From: Ptychodera flava
Taxonomy: Eukaryota; Hemichordata; Enteropneusta; Ptychoderidae
NCBI RefSeq assembly: GCF_041260155.1
Contig: NC_091948.1
Span: 2,282,001 to 2,346,000 of the forward strand
DNA: 64,000 bases
Direction of reading: 5' to 3'
The translations under genes were made by a program, and so were the position numbers. The notes beneath the pieces are model-generated. The model made no database searches. It was not told the DNA's origin and saw only the letters and a program-made list of their open reading frames with translations. Positions 13,143 to 37,077 of the stretch are shown here, piece by piece; positions within the stretch are counted from its first letter, which is position 1; the number at the start of each line of letters is the position of its first letter.

Positions 13143-13640
13143 ATGGTTTTCTTCGATTCAAAGATAAACTTGACGACCCGAAAAATGTTTGATTTTCTCA
13201 AACATGCATCACGCAATGCAACAAGCTGTTATGAAAGCAGCGTCAATTTTGCTCTTTCCACCGATCACATTTCTTTATCCCTGTCGATGAAATGGGTTAA
13301 TACGCTTTATAATAGTTTATTCGTAACTACATTGAAATATTGCCGAATGGGAAAAACTTTACACAATAATTAGAATCCGATTCCTTTTGTCTCGTTGCTG
13401 CCTTGTGGTAAAGCATGAAACTTACTCCAAGAACTTATTATATGAAAATAGAAATTTTCTCGACCAGCTGGCTGTTCTTTCACGAAAAAACCCAAAATCA
13501 AAAGCAAACAAACCGTAAAGCCGGCGATTCAAATATAAAAATTCAGACAATTTTCCTGGCGTGGTCTTTCAATATTCGTTTTTCCTTACTTTGCTTTAAA
13601 CATAGCGAAACACCAGTTGACAAAATGGTTACCAGTAAAA
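13143..13640 (+). pseudogene. Probable relic of a third alpha-galactosidase copy (intron 1 to exon 2 boundary)
   Basis: The stretch shares ordered similarity with intron 1 of both downstream alpha-galactosidase genes. TTCAAAG(A/G)TAAACTTGA followed by ATGTTTGATTTTCT and a YATGC motif aligns with 14939-14993 and 20714-20762. The GTTAATACGCT region aligns with about 15097. CTCGACCAG aligns with about 21286. ACATAGCGAAA at about 13600 matches the exon 2 acceptor and first exon 2 bases of both genes (15342 and 21382), after which similarity is lost. No exon 1 or later exon was found nearby. Alternatively a dispersed repeat sits in all three places. Confidence 0.4.
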
Positions 13641-14415
13641 TTATCCATAACTCTCATTAATTTCTACCCATGAAAGTTGCCTGTGTAATAACGTTTTCTG
13701 TTCAGCATATGTGTAACATCTCAATAATTAATGATTTCTAACATAAGCACGTTTAGATATCTACACGAAAGTTTCAAAATCAAACAACCACAAATGATGG
13801 TAGACATTGTACCTACAAATGCTACAAATACTACAAAATTATGAGCGACCGAAGTGGTCATTTTCTAAGAAAAAGCTAAGATGTAAATTTCTTTTGTCAT
13901 ATCCATTGAGGAAGAATTAAATTTTGTTTGACAAGACAGGTGCAACTACCGTAGTCTCCCGATTTTTCAGTACACTATTTTGTATGGCTGATGGAAAGAT
14001 GGTCGGAAAAGTACACAAAATGTTATCTTCTCTCAATCAAATATATTTTTTCACATCATTCTAACGTAAATTTATACATAAACCCTAGGGTCTATGATTT
14101 ATAAAACTATTCTAAAAATGTCTACATATTGGAGACATGCAAGTCTTCTCTGGATAATCTCTGAGGGCACAAATCATAATGAATTATGGGATATTTCCAG
14201 TGCTGTGCTTCAGTCCAACACGTAAGATATCATCATCAAATATTTTAGTTTCGATTAATAAAAAAAACCATGACTCCTCATCGATAAGGCAGCGGAATAC
14301 ATAACGATTGACTTTAATACTTCTGCTCTCATAACAGCACTATACCTTCACCTTTAAGTAGGATCACAGGTTCAGTATTTAGTCCTCTTTACCCATGTTT
14401 GGTAAATTCTACGAC
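13641..14415. other. Upstream region of alpha-galactosidase copy 1
   Basis: AT-rich sequence before the first coding exon, presumably containing the promoter and 5' UTR. No clear TATA box or other core promoter motif was recognised, and it shows no exon-like sequence. Confidence 0.4.
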
Positions 14416-19107
<4,692 letters not shown>

Positions 19108-19311
19108 CACTTTGGTTACGGGTCCTCATGTTGGAATTTATGGAATTCAGTATCATAGCCAGATGGCAAAATTTAATGAAGAGTTGTGGGCCAAGAGGAT
19201 GATCAGACATTTAAAAGACAAAAGTCTTCGAACTTGACTTTAATATTATGTTAATTGCATGACACGTTTCAAAGAAAATTGCTGGACTCATATGTATTGA
19301 TTAAGTATCGA

Positions 19312-19317
19312 AATAAA
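19312..19317 (+). promoter_or_regulatory. Poly(A) signal AATAAA of alpha-galactosidase copy 1
   Basis: AATAAA lies 205 bases after the stop, in a 3' UTR homologous to that of copy 2. The shared GAAAATTGCTGG(A/G)CTCATAT stretch precedes it in both. The equivalent position in copy 2 (about 26372-26380) reads AAATATAAG, so the canonical hexamer is lost there. Confidence 0.65.
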
Positions 19318-19361
19318 CAAGTAGAGAGCGATAAGGCGATTCAACTTTCCTCCATAATTAA

Positions 19362-19611
19362 AAGCCTGCCGCACACGAGAGAAATTAGCTGAGCAAAATT
19401 TCATTCGAGGCTGTTTGCTCAGCTAGTTTACTCTCGTGTGCGGTCGATTTTTCGTGAGTTTTTGTCCTCGCGAGGCGTTGAGCAAAATATCCAACCTGTT
19501 TGATATCGTGTGCCTCGCGAGGCAAATTCCTCACCGTGTGCGCCGGAGAAAGTCATTTTCCTCTTTTTTGTCATTTATTTTGACGGCATTTCTCTCGTGT
19601 GCGGCAGGCTT
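19362..19611. mobile_element. Inverted-repeat element with CACACGAGAG termini (250 bp)
   Basis: AAGCCTGCCGCACACGAGAG at the left end is mirrored by CTCTCGTGTGCGGCAGGCTT at the right end. A third copy of CTCTCGTGTGCGG lies internally at about 19431. The interior is GC-richer, with repeated CTCGCGAGGC. No clear target duplication was found. It sits between the copy 1 poly(A) signal and copy 2. Confidence 0.7.
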
Positions 19612-20087
19612 GTTCGTAAACATCTTGGTTTTGGACAACGAAGAAACCAATGTATAACTAAGTATTAAAAACTGTCTGCAAAACTTTCAAAACTATCTTG
19701 TTTGTTATGGATGTACCATTAGACTTTTAGAGAGGATTGTCAAAGAGGAAATAAATAATTTGCAGAGCAATATTTTTGAAAAGAAATATTTACATGAAGG
19801 CCGGTCCAAAAATTGTCCATTTTTGGACACAATAGTATGTGTGCCGAGCAAAATCTAAAAGGGTAATTTTTCAAAATTTTGGACGAAAAAATACGTGGCA
19901 TCGTCCCGCCCACCCTCCTAAAATTTAATGGTCCATCCCTTAAATGAGCCTTGCTCGCTTGGGTCAGAGTTAGCAATCGAGTACAGGGTTCAGCTGACCA
20001 CTGCCCCGCTGCGCTGCAGCCTAGCCTACACTGTCCAGTAAGTACTTTTGAGAGGTTTGTAGAGCAGCACTGGGCAAATTCTGCGTC

Positions 20088-23000
20088 ATGAAATCGGCAG
20101 TACTCTTCCTGATTGCGTATTCTTTTGTTGAAGTTCAAAGTTTAGACAATGGTGTTGCGCTGACCCCACCTATGGGTTGGATTGTTTGGGAGAGGTTTCG
20201 GTGCAACGTCGACTGTGTGGAGGACCCTGACAATTGCATAAGGTCGGTGTAGAATAGTAATGTACGTAGCTGTATATTGAAACTCTGTGTATCTGTATTT
20301 CACGCCATGAACTCACGCAGAAAACTACTTGTGGAGATAAAGTTTGATGACCAACAGTGAGCTTGTTATACTTACATTTTCTATTTGAAAGGTTTGTGTC
20401 TGCCTATCTCTCTGCCCCTCTCTCAGCAGATACATTATATTGATTTGCCGTTCTTTTGTCTCCATTTTGTCGACTCGCCAAAGTGTTTCTGAAGTATGTA
20501 TCGATGTCTTGACAAAATCCCCATAGGTTCAGAGATCAGAGTACACGCTAGTAGGTTATCACATTGGATCAGTTTGATGTGCACAGAAGAATGAGTACTG
20601 GCACTTTGATCAGTGCCATACCGACGACATACCGATCCTAGCCAGGCCAGGTTAAAGGTCATTTTAAACCTGTTCATAAGTTTTAATATTACTTTCAATA
20701 TAGGATATTGGTTTCAAAGGTAAACTTGATGACCAACATTGATTTTTCCCTCGAATATGCACCATGCACTTCAACAGGTGGTTGGTATGGAAAGAGCTAC
20801 GACCGCTCAACTCCAGCATGTTCATCGTGAACACACAGTGTAGATGTTCACTGATGGTTGAAAACACAGTTAAAGGGATACAGTCGTCGGAACTGCGCTC
20901 AAAGTCGTATGGGACCCATACGATCAATGCTAACACTATATCCAAGGTACGATGGTGATTGATGAAAGTTAAAACATGTCTGTCATAATCTACATCGTAT
21001 ATTTTCAATGTTGCAGCTATGATGATGAGGTGCATCTAGATATCGTGCACGAAATACATTGTTTGTAAACAAGAAACTCGCACAGCCGCAGTTCCGACGA
21101 CAATTTGCTTTTAAATGCCGTTTACATAACTAAATCACGGTCCCTCCACAAACGTTTTTGTGGAGGGACAGTGACGTAATGAAGATAGAACAGAATTAAG
21201 CTTCCTTGAGTCTCTGGTTTTGTGTTAGAGCACAAAACATACTCTTACAATAATTATGTGACAACAAATACGGTTAAACTTCTCTCGACCAGTTGAATGT
21301 TCGTTTGTAGAAAAAAATCCACCTGCGAATCACACGATTTTCCAGTTTCTTTATTCCGTGATTTTCATTACCATACTTTAACATAGCGAAAGACTGTTCA
21401 AAGACACCATCGACCGGATAGCGAGTGACGGGTACAGAGATGCAGGCTACCAGTACGTAAACTTGGACGACTGTTGGATGTCACACGAAAGAGATGCGTC
21501 TGGTCGGCTGTATGCAAATGAGACGAGGTTCCCTAATGGCATCAAAGCTTTGGTCCAACATGTAAGATATCGTAAATGTTCTTGTGCCGATTGTACAATA
21601 ACAATAGTAAAACTACTACTACGACTACTTTTTAATATAGATACTAAATTCCACAGAGACAGTGATCAAAGCCGCTGAAAATACAATACAAGCATAAAAG
21701 TAGAAAACAAAGTCCAGTCTGATCTAAGACTTTAAAAAGACAATGCTGAAACGAGGTGATTACAGCAAGCAAATTACAGATCTACAAGCAATGTTTAAAG
21801 CATGTGTTTTCAGCAAACGTTTAGAAATAATGAAATTATCGCAATAGGAAGGCATTCCACTAAACCAAGGAAGCAGCTGCACAACAAGCCCTCCCTATAT
21901 GCTATTTGGTCCTTGCGATGGAGGCGTTACATCTATGGTCAACTGGCCGTAGACTACGCCTCGGGACGTACGTGGAGACTGGCCAATTTACTGGTTGCAT
22001 AGAGATAGGGAGGATCTGAACCATGAAGGCATTTCAATGTGATGATTAAAATCGTATAAATTATTGACGTATAGGTAACCAGTGTGATTCCTTTAAAAGT
22101 GGAGTGGTGTGAACGTGACGCTTTGAAAGTGCAATAATTCTTGATGCGATACACATCGGCAAAAAAAAGAGAAGTTCAAACGATGCATTATAATTCTTCC
22201 TCTTTCGTAACATCATTAGACTCTTGACATCTGTGGTCCTGCAGGTTTAACCTAAATTTATTTGCATACTCTCGACACTGTTGTTTTGAGCTTAAATGGG
22301 CCGTTTGTCGTGCTTCGTTTTTGTTAATATGTATAAATACGCCCTCCATTCATAGTTTTACCTATACAAAAACAAAGGCATTGCTTCGCTGTTATATCCA
22401 GGGTTGGCGAACATTTGTTAGATGAACTCCCATAATTTATCATCTAAATCTGTCCTTTCGATACATTTCGTCTGTCCAAAATCAGCATACGCCTCGTTTG
22501 GTGTTCGATATTGAACTATGTATAGCTATATATTGTGTTTTCTAGTGAGCCATACTGGCATTTAGAATAACCAAATATCTGTGCTGCTAAATTTGCAGGC
22601 TAATTCCAAAGGAGTCAAACTCGGCATCTATGAAGACGTTGGTGCTCTGACGTGTGCCGGCTACCCCGGGAGCCTTGGCCACATGCAGACGGACGCTCAG
22701 ACATTTGCCGACTGGGGTATCGACTACCTCAAATTCGATGGCTGTTTCTCGTTGCCATGGAGAATGGATCATGATTATCCAGAGATGACGAGGGCGCTGA
22801 ACAAAACCGGAAGACCCATCGTGTTTTCGTGTGAATGGCCGTGGTATCAGAGTGAAGTACTCATCAAGGTTTGCAACATTTGCCGTATAATGCCTCAGAC
22901 ATTTTTTTTCCAAAAGCGTCAGCATACAGACCGGTTTGAAACGCAGATCTCTAAGATTTAATTATTCTCTTATCTTCTAGCCAAATTATACCCTGATCGG

Positions 23001-26000
23001 CGAAGATTGTAATTTATGGCGAAATTTCAACGATATTCAAGATTCATGGGAAAGTGTGCTCAGCGTCATTGATTACTATGCTAGAGAACAAGACACTCTC
23101 ATTGCTGCATCGGGGCCAGGCAGATGGAATGACCCAGATATGGTAAAATAAAGTTGATTCTGTAGTCAGTTGTCAAATTTTGTAAAAATAACTGTCTTCT
23201 GGTGTCTATAGTTTTGTCGAGATTGCAATTATATCAAAAGTCAACTATTCATGAACAGAACCTTGACACACGATTTTAAAAGCTTTGCAGACAAAGGAAA
23301 GTTTCCACTCACCTATAGGCCTACAGATAGAACACATGAAAACGATAAACTGTCTTCTCTCTAAATGATCAAATACGGTGTGTAATGGGTATCAGAGCCA
23401 GTTTAAATTCGACACTAAAATCTTGCACTTGCAACATTATATTATTTGAATGTCAGGATTCGTAAATGCAACGAATCACAATGACTTATATACAGCGCTT
23501 ACAGGCAAGCCTTGCCACTTCGATGCCTGGTAAGCATGTTTTTTTTACACATACTAAACATTTCATATCATTAACAGGAAGGAAGCTAATGACTGGATTG
23601 TTTGTAATAGTGTGGGTGACTTTAATTTGTGTTAGTCAATAGCCATCTGGTCGTAAAGACATTAATTTGCACCCCAGACTGGTGATAGTAATCTGTCTCA
23701 AGGCTTACAGGTCAGATATATTTCGGTGTCGGTTTTCTGTTGTTTATCCTGTACAAACAATCCAGTCATTAGGTTCCTTCCTGTTAATGATATGAAAACA
23801 TTTAGTGTGTGTAAAAAACATGCATACCAGGCATCGAAGTGGCAAGGCTTGCCTGTAAGCGCTGTAAATCAAAGTATACTTTTATTTACGTGTACTGTCC
23901 AGTATTTTGTTCCATACATAAAATACTGCTTCTACTCCTAAAATCATGTCAAAATCTCCAGTGATGAACTTGAAACGCTGTGTCCCAGGTTATTGTTGCC
24001 AGCTGAATATTTAAATCTTGACTAGACTTCATTTCTAAGGGAGCATTTGTCTTTTACGGGGAGGGAGGGGGTCGTTGGAACTTAAGCTAGAAATTAATTG
24101 TAAAAAGCGACTCCCCCTCCAAGTTAAATTTCTAAAATTTGACCCCCCCCCCAATTCATCAGTTGTAAAATGTGACCCCCCCCCCTTTTCATCTGATTTG
24201 ATTGATTAACCGTTTGCACCCTAAGGCCCTGGGGTGAAAAAAATGACTTCAAAAACTGTTGGCAAGAAAAAGAGTGACCCTCCCAATTTTCAGGCGCAAA
24301 AAACTGTGGCCCTTCCCCTGCGTGTCACAGTCCATATCAATAATTCCTTAATTTACTTATGATTTCACATTTAAACCTTTGAACTCTCAGAGAATACTTT
24401 TTAACCTTCACAAATAATCACTTGGTTGAAATTCCAATATCATATTTGTTGTTCACATCTGCTCTTTCAAAACCCAATTCTCATCACAAACACCATTCCC
24501 ATTCTCATCACATTCATTGATATCAATTGTCAAACATTTGAGCTTATTAAAGCATGGATTTAGCTCGTTTGCATTGGACAAAAATAATTCAAGTTTCCTC
24601 ATAGATATAGTGAATCAACATTTCGGTGAAATTCCAAAATCACGCACACATGCACTTGTAGCCACCCTAGTCTATCTGTCTTCACTTGCATTTTTTAACT
24701 ATCAGAAAATAAAAGTAAAAAGAACATGATTGGAACTAATTTGGGATAATTGGATTTTCATAGTTTTCAAATTTCTAAAAGTGTTAGGTGCCGTATGGCT
24801 GAATGTTGCAATATAGCAAATTACTCATAAAAACAAGTGTGTAATGTGAAAAGAACAGCAGATGAGATTACATTTGTAGATTAAATCGACATTACTTCAC
24901 CGTCCAATTGTGCCAAATTAGTTCCAATCGTGTTAAAGTGTAAAGTATATCGTTTCAAATTATTAAATGTAAAGCCCTTTCTACTTTTGAAGTTGTAATA
25001 TATCCCCCCAACTTTGTACTTTGAGACAAAAAATAGGAGCAACTACATGGTCCCAATATCTCATCTTATACTGATACACAGTCACTGGCACACCATTGTC
25101 CTCCGACTGGTGAATGAATAGTTGACAGAAAATAGACTGGCTTGCAATCCATCAGTCAAAGTGACTCATCAGAATCGAGTATTACGAAACTGAGATGCAG
25201 TTTACCTCTTTGAACTGAAAGCTGATATCTCTGCAGTGTTATTGCTATGTGCCGTGTATTTCACTTGTCGATAACTGAAATAATGCACTATTTTCCTCCA
25301 TCAAACTTCAGCTTCTGGTCGGCGATTTCGGTCTCAGCTATGACCAGTCCAAAGTACAGATGGCCATGTGGTCCATATTCGCTGCTCCCTTGATGATGTC
25401 AAACGATCTGAGGACTATCAGTCCGCAGGCTAGGGACATTCTCCTCAATAAGGAAGTCATCGCCATAGACCAAGATCCTCTTGGTAAGATGGGAAGGCAG
25501 GTGATAAAGGTGAGTCATATGGTCGTAAAATATTCACGCAAAATATGCGTCGTTAAGAAAAATGACAAAAGAATATATACATATCAGGTTTCTTGAGTAT
25601 TTCTTGAATTTCTATTTTCCCGTTTGATTGTCTGTTTGATTGGGAAGGGATAATATCAGTTCTTTAGTAGTCATCTGTCGGTCGGCAGTGTTTTCATCGC
25701 CCTCACTTAATTCAATCACCCACTTAAAAGAAATCAACTGTATGTATCGTGTATGTCCGTATTTTTTGATCAGTAGCATTGTATTTCTGTGTGGCTCAAT
25801 TATTGTACAGCTACTGCAGAGTTAAGGCATGGAGTGCAACCCCTTTCTATATTAAAATCCCTGTATTTTACAACCGTCATCATTCCACAGAGAGATTCAA
25901 TAGAAGTGTGGACCAGGCCGCTCAGTGACAACAACTACGCCAGTGTCGTGTTGAACAGGCGGACAGACGGGATGCCATATAACTTTACAACGACTCTACG

Positions 26001-26163
26001 AGCCATGGGAGTTGGCGACACCTTCAAGACCTACTTCCTCAGGGACGTGTTCCTGCACCAAGACGTCGGCGTGTTTTTGTTGGATGAAGCTCTTCACTTC
26101 CTGGTGAATCCCACAGGTGTTGTGATGGTCAGAGCCTCGCCGGCACCGGGAATACGTAAATGA
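20088..26163 (+). CDS. GLA: Alpha-galactosidase A-like lysosomal glycosidase, tandem copy 2
   Basis: Six exons: 20088-20242, 21387-21561, 22599-22868, 22981-23142, 25312-25509 and 25891-26163; total 410 codons plus stop, each exon the same length and phase as in copy 1. The signal peptide is [18 protein letters not shown] before LDNG. The family 27 nucleophile (YLKFDGC), acid/base (GRWNDPDM) and cysteines are intact. The third exon differs from copy 1 at 5 of 90 residues. The specificity loop reads SCEWPWY: the Glu of alpha-galactosidase is kept, but the Leu is Trp. The Gly of TCAGYPGS is normal here, unlike copy 1. Homologous intron edges and 3' UTR show tandem duplication of the whole gene. 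Likely substrate is terminal alpha-galactose, with altered pocket shape inferred. Confidence 0.95.
20874..21110. mobile_element. TTAA-flanked MITE in intron 1 of alpha-galactosidase copy 2 (237 bp)
   Basis: TTAA at 20870-20873 precedes AGGGATACAGTCGTCGGAAC, and TTAA at 21111-21114 follows CGCAGTTCCGACGACAATTT plus GCTT. The shared inverted core is GTCGTCGGAACTGCG. TTAA duplication suggests a Kolobok or piggyBac-related non-autonomous element. No coding content. Confidence 0.7.
21140..21169. repeat. Perfect 13-bp hairpin
   Basis: GTCCCTCCACAAA and TTTGTGGAGGGAC are separated by a 4-base loop, in intron 1 of alpha-galactosidase copy 2. A related partial motif (AGAGGGACTGTGACGT) lies at about 12718. 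Confidence 0.8.
23491..23866. mobile_element. MITE with about 110-bp terminal inverted repeats in intron 4 of copy 2
   Basis: The 376-bp element starts TACAGCGCTTACAGGCAAGC and ends GCTTGCCTGTAAGCGCTGTA. The inverted similarity runs about 110 bases inward to the CAATCCAGTCATTA segment at about 23760. A TA at each tip fits a Tc1/mariner-type TA duplication. The interior is non-coding. Confidence 0.8.
24034..24320. repeat. C-rich low-complexity stretch in intron 4 of copy 2
   Basis: It contains runs such as GACCCCCCCCC and a start TAAGGGAGC resembling the Harbinger-like MITEs, but no matching inverted right end was found. It may be a degraded member of that group. Confidence 0.3.
24723..24934. 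mobile_element. Inverted-repeat MITE (212 bp) in intron 4 of copy 2
   Basis: AACATGATTGGAACTAATTT at the left is mirrored by AAATTAGTTCCAATCGTGTT at the right, with further inverted similarity inward (GATAATTGGA against TCCAATTGTG). No coding content; the target duplication is unclear. Confidence 0.65.
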
Positions 26164-26835
26164 AACCCCTGGTGTTACGACCCGCAGAGTGGAGTTTATG
26201 GAAAGCGTTCGTCTATTGCTAAATGTAATGAACAGTATGTTTTATAATTGAAGGAGGGATTAAACATCTAAAAGACAAAATCTATGAACTTGACAACGTT
26301 TGATATACTGTAAATTGCATGAAACTTTTAAAAGAAAATTGCTGGGCTCATATATATGTTGATATATATCGAAAAATATAAGTGCAGAGCGACAAAACTA
26401 TTTAACAACTGTGCCAAAATAACATGTTCACAGACAAGTAAGGCTTAAGTTTTAGATAGTAAACGTGAAACAATTGTATGTAACCCAAACTTTGTCAAGA
26501 ACCAAGAGGACAGCGCTACGATATATGAAAAGTTAACAAGTACCTCAAAGTGATTAAGGCAGGCTATTTTCGAGTAAATCGACAGAGGAATCATCACAGA
26601 AGCTCAGAACAAGAACATTTCATGGGAACAGGGCGAAAATCTTGAGTGTCTACGAAATGTGCAATAAAGAAACTCACAATGCAATTAGTGTGACTCGTGG
26701 ATGTGTTTGCGACTGAATGTGTAAAATATTTAACACACGTACAAGTGTGTGCGCGCGTGTGTAATAAAACTTCTTCAAGTAATAGGGAATAATACTTTCT
26801 ACATAGTGTATAGTACAACAGTGTATTAAATAGTG

Positions 26836-26838
<3 letters not shown>

Positions 26839-26892
<54 letters not shown>
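26839..26892. repeat. (TA)n microsatellite
   Basis: A run of about 54 alternating A/T bases. Confidence 0.95.
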
Positions 26893-26896
<4 letters not shown>

Positions 26897-26918
26897 ATAT
26901 ATATTATTATATATTTAC

Positions 26919-27242
26919 GCAATAAAACACACCCAACGACGTTATACCACGAGATTTTGACCAGTTCACGACATATATGCACGAGCGATAGCGAGTGTAT
27001 ATATGAAGTGAACTAGTCAAAATCGAGTGGTATGCCGTCGCCGGTTGTGATTTATTGCTATTATATCAAAACAGTATATTGAAATTCTGGCATGGAAGGT
27101 CAGGAAAGGATTTTTTGCTCTTGCTAAGAGCTCGAGGGTGTGCCAGCCGTGGTATATTGCGAATAAACCACGGTTCTTTTCGCGTCTCGACCAATCAGGT
27201 AGGTCGCTGCATTTTCGCCATCAATATACTGGTATGATATAA
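26919..27242. repeat. Two adjacent imperfect palindromes
   Basis: 26919-27058 folds on itself: GCAATAAAACACA against TGTGATTTATTGC, and GATTTTGACCAGTTCAC against GTGAACTAGTCAAAATC, with a loop rich in CGCTATCGCTCG-like sequence. 27059-27242 is a second pair, TTATATCAAAACAGTATATT against AATATACTGGTATGATATAA. Both look like small foldback elements. Confidence 0.65.
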
Positions 27243-27298
27243 CATATTAATATATTAATTATAACGCTTTGCTTTTCCCACGAGAACATCAATATACT

Positions 27299-27301
<3 letters not shown>

Positions 27302-27384
<83 letters not shown>
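27302..27384. repeat. (TA)n microsatellite
   Basis: A pure AT dinucleotide run. It is followed by an inverted repeat (AAACAAATTACTTCAAGTAC against GTACTTGAAATAATTTGTTT, 27385-27506) that links it to the next AT run. Confidence 0.95.
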
Positions 27385-27387
<3 letters not shown>

Positions 27388-27561
27388 AAATTACTTCAAG
27401 TACATAGTAATGAAATGAAATCTATTACTTCTATCTGAGGATTGCAGGATGCATGAAACTTAATAGATTTATTTCATTACTTTGTACTTGAAATAATTTG
27501 TTTATTTATAACGCTCTGCTTAGCATGGATCACTGTTATTTCCCACGAGGACATCTGTATA

Positions 27562-27707
<146 letters not shown>

Positions 27708-28136
27708 ATCCATTTTTGTCGTTCTCGTGCAATCGTTAGGGGGAAAGTATATTGTTTGAAAAGCCAAATGACGCTTTCCTCCTCTGTGTGCCCTACCAAA
27801 GGTAAGACTTCACTGCTATTTAGTGTAAAGAGCGACACGCCCCTTCCTCCCGCACTGGCTAGTTATATATTAACCAACACTTCATTGTGTACATAGAAAA
27901 CAATTCGCATGTTGACTATATATATGTCGACACGGCCATTATTATCGTTTTGCCATATGATCTCCGTGACTCACTCACCGGGGAAAAATCAGCGTCCACC
28001 TATGATTATTTTTGAACCAGTCCGTTGGTAAATACACACTGAATATCAGAGTCACTCTCAGACTCAGTGCTTTTTCACATTTTGGATACAGGACAGACAC
28101 GAGGAAAACACTTTTAGCGAAAGGGAAAAAGAGAAG

Positions 28137-35937
<7,801 letters not shown>

Positions 35938-37077
35938 ACCTTCAGACAAGATAAAATGCATCTAGTCAGAGATGTCTTGTCAGAGGCTTACTTTCTACAT
36001 TACAGAGAAAGCAGAGAAAGGGGAAACAGCGTTGATAATTAGAGAAATGATTTACGCCTTCTAGAGTTCGAAATGTTATAACTGCCTGAAGTCCTGCGTG
36101 TGAATCGTACGTTTAACGTTACAGCTTGCAAGCGTTATGCTATCTCACAAAAGTGAGACACTTCTACCCAGAATATCTATACCGAAATTTGTTTTATCAT
36201 TTTATATTTTTACATCTTCACATTATACCGTCCACATTTCTCTCTTTGATAAAAATGATTACCTTACATAAGTCTTCACGCCAGCTTATAAAATCCACGA
36301 TTCATTGTTTAGACTCTTAAAATTCTGTTCCTATTGACTGTTATAGTCTAATATTTTTATTTATATCATTATTTCTCTCAAAAGAAACTGTCAACTTTAC
36401 TGTTAATTCTCTATCATAGCAAAACTGATGTTCCTGTCACTACCAATGCGACGGTTCTTAATGTAAATAACTGTCACGAATTGGCAAATGGCTTTTCTGT
36501 TGGTCTCCTTTTCAATTTGTAGACGACTTAAAGTTGCTAATAGCAGCGGCCATAGCAGAATTAGCTATAAAGGTGATGAAGGTTAAAGGAAACGCTTGTA
36601 AAATAATTTATTGAAAGTAAAATCAATAAATCGATCGTACTTAAATACATCTTTATATATCCCAGTGTCTTTGACATAGTAGTTTCATCAATGTTTTCTC
36701 TCCATTTGTCATGAAACACACTATAAGACCAGAAGATATAAATCTAGATAGATACAGTCAGTGTGGCCGAAAATCCGCTCACAACCTCTGGTTAGTTACA
36801 TAGTTTCTATTTTCTGTTACCGATATTCTGATGTGCCCTCAACGACCTGCTTACGCCAGCCCCGAGGGGAGAGCGGACAACGCCGTTCAAGCTCAACATC
36901 AGGGCAGGAGAGGTCCATACGGCGTAGCCTAAGGGTCTTTGAGAAAGCATGGCATTCTTGTTTTTCGTGATCTGAAAATCTGTCCGTTTATATAAGCAGC
37001 CTACACCATACGCATTGTCGATCCTTTTACGAGGATTTGGTGACATTAGCACTCTGTGCTGCTACCTGAGCAGGTAA
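35938..37077. other. PLP/M6 3' UTR and downstream DNA
   Basis: AT-rich sequence with no coding frame. A GC-richer segment at 36835-36970 gives a short frame without recognisable motifs. The break into LINE sequence occurs close to 37078. Confidence 0.5.
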
